A stretch of DNA of 15,611 bases from Planctomycetota bacterium. GTDB taxonomy: Bacteria; Planctomycetota; Phycisphaerae; Sedimentisphaerales; Anaerohalosphaeraceae. Under the pieces are notes generated by a model that saw nothing but the letters and a program-made list of their open reading frames with translations, was not told the DNA's origin and searched no databases. The DNA lies in NCBI GenBank assembly GCA_003644175.1, contig QNBS01000012.1:1-15611 (forward strand). The letters are read 5' to 3'. Below are positions 13,900 through 15,611 of this stretch, piece after piece. Position 1 is the first letter of the stretch; each line of letters begins with the position of its first letter. Both the position numbers and the translations under genes were made by a program.

Positions 13900-14361
13900 A
13901 TGACAATTCAGGTAACAAGTACTGCGTTTGCCCGGGGCGAACTGATTCCGCCCGACTACACCGCCGACGGGGCAAACATCTCCCCGCCCCTGCAATGGCG
14001 GGGTGCGCCCGAGTCGGCGGTGAGCATTGCGCTGATCAACGACGACCCGGATGCTCCAATGGGTACGTGGGTGCACTGGGTGCTGTACAATCTGCCCGGC
14101 GACACGACATCGCTGCCGGAAAACATCCCGCCCGATGCGACGTTAGACAACGGCGGAGTGCACGGCACGACCGACTTCGGCCGGATAGGCTACGGAGGCC
14201 CGGCCCCGCCAGGCGGGGCGCACCGCTACTACTTCAGGATATACGCCCTCGACTGCATGCTGGACCTGGCGCCGGGAGCAACCAAGGCCCAGGTAGAAAA
14301 AGCCATGAAGGGCCACATCCTCGCACAAGGCGAGCTGATGGGTAAATATAAAAGGCGATAA
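13900..14361 (+). CDS. YbhB/YbcL-type phosphatidylethanolamine-binding (PEBP, Raf kinase inhibitor-like) protein
   Basis: A 153-residue cytoplasmic protein with the PEBP fold. Visible landmarks are YTADGANISPPLQWRGAP (19-36), the ligand-site motif NDDPDAPMGTWVHWVLYNLP, GVHGTTDFGRIGYGGPAPP, and HRYYFRIYALD. Members bind small anionic ligands; bacterial roles are poorly known. The ATG has AGTGGAGG seven bases upstream. The last 82 bases are repeated 609 bases further on, beyond a two-gene module, so the 3' end of this gene appears to have been duplicated. Confidence 0.92.
   Translation: MTIQVTSTAFARGELIPPDYTADGANISPPLQWRGAPESAVSIALINDDPDAPMGTWVHWVLYNLPGDTTSLPENIPPDATLDNGGVHGTTDFGRIGYGGPAPPGGAHRYYFRIYALDCMLDLAPGATKAQVEKAMKGHILAQGELMGKYKRR
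14280..14361 (+). repeat. Direct repeat, copy 1 (3' end of the PEBP gene)
   Basis: Matches 14889-14970 over 82 bases with two mismatches (14283 and 14346). It is the coding end of the PEBP gene, including its TAA stop. Confidence 0.95.
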
Positions 14362-14414
14362 TAAGAATTTTTCGCGAGAGAGACAGAATTTCTGTTCATT
14401 TGAGAAGAATTTGC

Positions 14415-14420
14415 TATAGT
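14415..14420 (+). promoter_or_regulatory. Probable -10 box of the small two-gene module
   Basis: TATAGT ends six bases before the ATG at 14427, so transcription may begin at the start codon itself (leaderless message). No Shine-Dalgarno sequence and no strong -35 box are visible. Confidence 0.4.
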
Positions 14421-14426
14421 ACTTAA

Positions 14427-14666
14427 ATGGAATACAAGTTTACGGAGTATTTTGAAAAGGAAGTTCTTCGCAAGAGGCCTTACCTCAAGAAAGAATGGTG
14501 TGTAAGGGTCATGGAGAATCCGCTGAAGTCTGAACCGCAGGAAGACAACCGTTTCAGGTTTTGGGGGAAAATCGACGAACTTGAAGGGCGCTTTCTGCGT
14601 GTTATAACGCTACGGGACAAGCAAACCATACATAATGCTTTTCCTGACAGGAGATTTAAGCCATGA
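14427..14666 (+). CDS. Small basic protein, possible toxin-like partner of DUF2283
   Basis: A 79-residue basic protein. It opens MEYKFTEYFEKEVLRKRPYL and ends RVITLRDKQTIHNAFPDRRF, a pattern I associate with small proteins encoded next to DUF2283 genes (DUF4258/RelE-like in size and charge, from memory). It overlaps the next gene by four bases (ATGA), so the two are translationally coupled. The module lies between two copies of the PEBP 3' end, which suggests it was inserted there. A toxin role is inference from size, charge and partner; no catalytic residues can be named. Confidence 0.72.
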   Translation: MEYKFTEYFEKEVLRKRPYLKKEWCVRVMENPLKSEPQEDNRFRFWGKIDELEGRFLRVITLRDKQTIHNAFPDRRFKP

Positions 14667-14881
14667 AACTGAACTATTACCCGGACACAGATTCATTGTA
14701 TATCGATCTTGGCAAAGGAACGAGTGCTGAGAGCAGAGAAGTTTCCCAGGGAGTGGTTCTTGACTATGACGCCGGCGGCAATCTGGTCGGAATCGACATT
14801 GACAATGCAAGCAGGAAGCTTGACCTGAAGGAACTTGTTCTCAGTAAACTGCCCGCCGACATACAGACGCTGTCGGCATAA
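14663..14881 (+). CDS. DUF2283 domain protein
   Basis: A 72-residue acidic protein with the DUF2283 pattern: MKLNYYPDTDSLYIDLGKG (1-19), EVSQGVVLDYDAGGNLVGIDI (26-46) and a short C-terminal helix. AGGAGA lies nine bases before the ATG, inside the previous gene. DUF2283 proteins are common second members of small two-gene modules and are suspected antitoxins; acidity and coupling agree with that, but activity is unproven. Confidence 0.85.
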   Translation: MKLNYYPDTDSLYIDLGKGTSAESREVSQGVVLDYDAGGNLVGIDIDNASRKLDLKELVLSKLPADIQTLSA

Positions 14882-14888
14882 GCGGGAT

Positions 14889-14970
14889 AACGAAGGCCCA
14901 GGTAGAAAAAGCCATGAAGGGCCACATCCTCGCACAAGGCGAGCTGATGGGTAAGTATAAAAGGCGATAA
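14889..14970 (+). repeat. Direct repeat, copy 2 (orphan PEBP tail)
   Basis: A second copy of the last 82 bases of the PEBP gene, offset by 609 bases. It still reads AQVEKAMKGHILAQGELMGK with the stop but has no gene in front of it. Two mismatches suggest a fairly recent duplication. Confidence 0.95.
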
Positions 14971-14985
14971 GTAAAAAATCGGCAG

Positions 14986-15035
14986 GGTGTCCCGAAGGGA
15001 GTCTACCCGCCGAAGGAGGGCCTGCGGCGGATCAG
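14986..15035 (+). repeat. 50-base dispersed repeat, copy B
   Basis: Identical to the reverse complement of 10591-10640. It begins 15 bases after the orphan PEBP tail and lies downstream of the purM stop. Confidence 0.93.
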
Positions 15036-15043
15036 TGATGCAG

Positions 15044-15061
15044 GGTGGGGCTTGCCCCACC
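15044..15061. repeat. Perfect hairpin just after the purM stop
   Basis: GGTGGGGC-TT-GCCCCACC, an 8-base perfect stem six bases after the purM stop codon on the minus strand. No T run follows, so it is not a standard intrinsic terminator, but it could protect the 3' end of the message. Confidence 0.75.
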
Positions 15062-15067
15062 GAAGAA

Positions 15068-15611
15068 CTACTTCAAAACCACTTTACCTTTGCCTGCCGT
15101 TATGGTTCCGATTCTGTAGACCTGCTCGCCGTATCTGGTCAGCTTTTTTGTTATCGAGTCGGCGAAATCCCTGGCGACGATGAGGACGTAGCCGATACCC
15201 ATGTTGAAGACCCGGTACATTTCTTCTTCTTCGACGGGTCCGGCGTTTTGCAGGTAATTGAATATGCTCGGCGCCGGCCAGCTTGATTTTTGTATGACGG
15301 CGTTGCAGTTTTTCGGCAGGACGCGCGGGACATTGCCGACGAGTCCGCCGCCGGTGATGTGCGCCATGGCGTGGACGATTTTTTTTACTTTGTATTGAGC
15401 CAGAAGTTTTACAATCGGTCTGACATATATTCGCGTCGGCTCAAGGAGCGCCTCGCCGATCATTGCCCCGTCCAGCTCGTCGATTGCGTCGGTGGGTTTA
15501 AGATGTGCTTTTTCAAAGCATATCCTGCGAACGAGCGAATAGCCGTTGCTGTGCACACCGCTCGAAGCCAGACCTAAGATCACATCGCCTCTCTTCACGC
15601 CGCCGCCGTCG
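15068..15611 (-). CDS. purM: Phosphoribosylformylglycinamidine cyclo-ligase (AIR synthetase), C-terminal part
   Basis: PurM closes the imidazole ring of formylglycinamidine ribotide with ATP to give AIR, the fifth step of purine synthesis. About 180 C-terminal residues are in the window. Landmarks in order: GDVILGLASSGVHSNGYSLV, LLEPTRIYVRPIVKLL, the glycine-rich AHITGGGLVGNVPRVLP, and EMYRVFNMGIGYVLIV. The stop is TAG at 15068-15070. The N-terminal ATP-binding half lies beyond the window edge. No other pur gene is in view. Confidence 0.95.
   Translation of the reverse strand, partial: DGGGVKRGDVILGLASSGVHSNGYSLVRRICFEKAHLKPTDAIDELDGAMIGEALLEPTRIYVRPIVKLLAQYKVKKIVHAMAHITGGGLVGNVPRVLPKNCNAVIQKSSWPAPSIFNYLQNAGPVEEEEMYRVFNMGIGYVLIVARDFADSITKKLTRYGEQVYRIGTITAGKGKVVLK

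Noticed and set aside
14280..14970. Insertion sequence or transposon
   Set aside because: No transposase or integrase and no inverted ends; the flanking direct repeats are 82 bases, far longer than a transposon target duplication.
15044..15061. Intrinsic terminator of purM
   Set aside because: The stem is strong but no T run follows on the purM strand.

Overview
The window looks like a chromosomal segment of a planctomycete-type bacterium, probably near the Phycisphaerae. This is inferred from a solitary prepilin-like protein with the C-terminal His...Leu-Asp-Trp-His ending common in that phylum, a lipoprotein M28 peptidase, a regulatory-type PTS cluster beside hpf, and many dispersed intergenic repeats. 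Composition is moderately GC-rich, except for a visibly AT-richer block at about 5.5-7.7 kb.

Layout. Bases 1-2111 (minus strand) carry hpf, a PTS EIIA, HPr and the first 203 codons of enzyme I. No sugar permease is in view, so this looks like a phosphorelay set with a regulatory bias. Next come two minus-strand membrane proteins (a DUF502 protein and a YbhN/AglD-type flippase-like protein), then plus-strand hisI and a Nudix-family protein. Bases 5505-7713 hold an AT-richer minus-strand cassette: an HNH-type protein, a zinc-ribbon protein, and a PD-(D/E)XK-like protein whose start lies one base after the zinc-ribbon stop. This cassette is the best candidate for an undescribed, possibly defensive, system. 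Bases 8101-10452 hold, in transcription order on the minus strand, tRNA-Gly(GCC), an intrinsic terminator, trigger factor with unusual charged tails, and a DUF4160/DUF2442 pair that overlaps the trigger-factor stop. A prepilin-like gene with a near-consensus promoter (10746-11459) converges on a long M28 peptidase lipoprotein (11463-13685). That gene diverges from a YbhB-type PEBP gene (13900-14361). A two-gene module (a small basic protein plus a DUF2283 protein) follows and is bracketed by two copies of the last 82 bases of the PEBP gene. The window ends in the C-terminal part of purM.

The strongest structural signal outside genes is a set of intergenic tracts with a 7-base period (637-664, 701-791, 3030-3076, 8002-8029, 8064-8098). 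Their unit sequences differ, but three of the tracts begin within two bases of a stop codon of a minus-strand gene. Around them sit several different hairpin repeats, including a perfect 50-base inverted pair at 10591-10640 and 14986-15035. Together they suggest a genome with a rich population of small repeats placed at gene ends.
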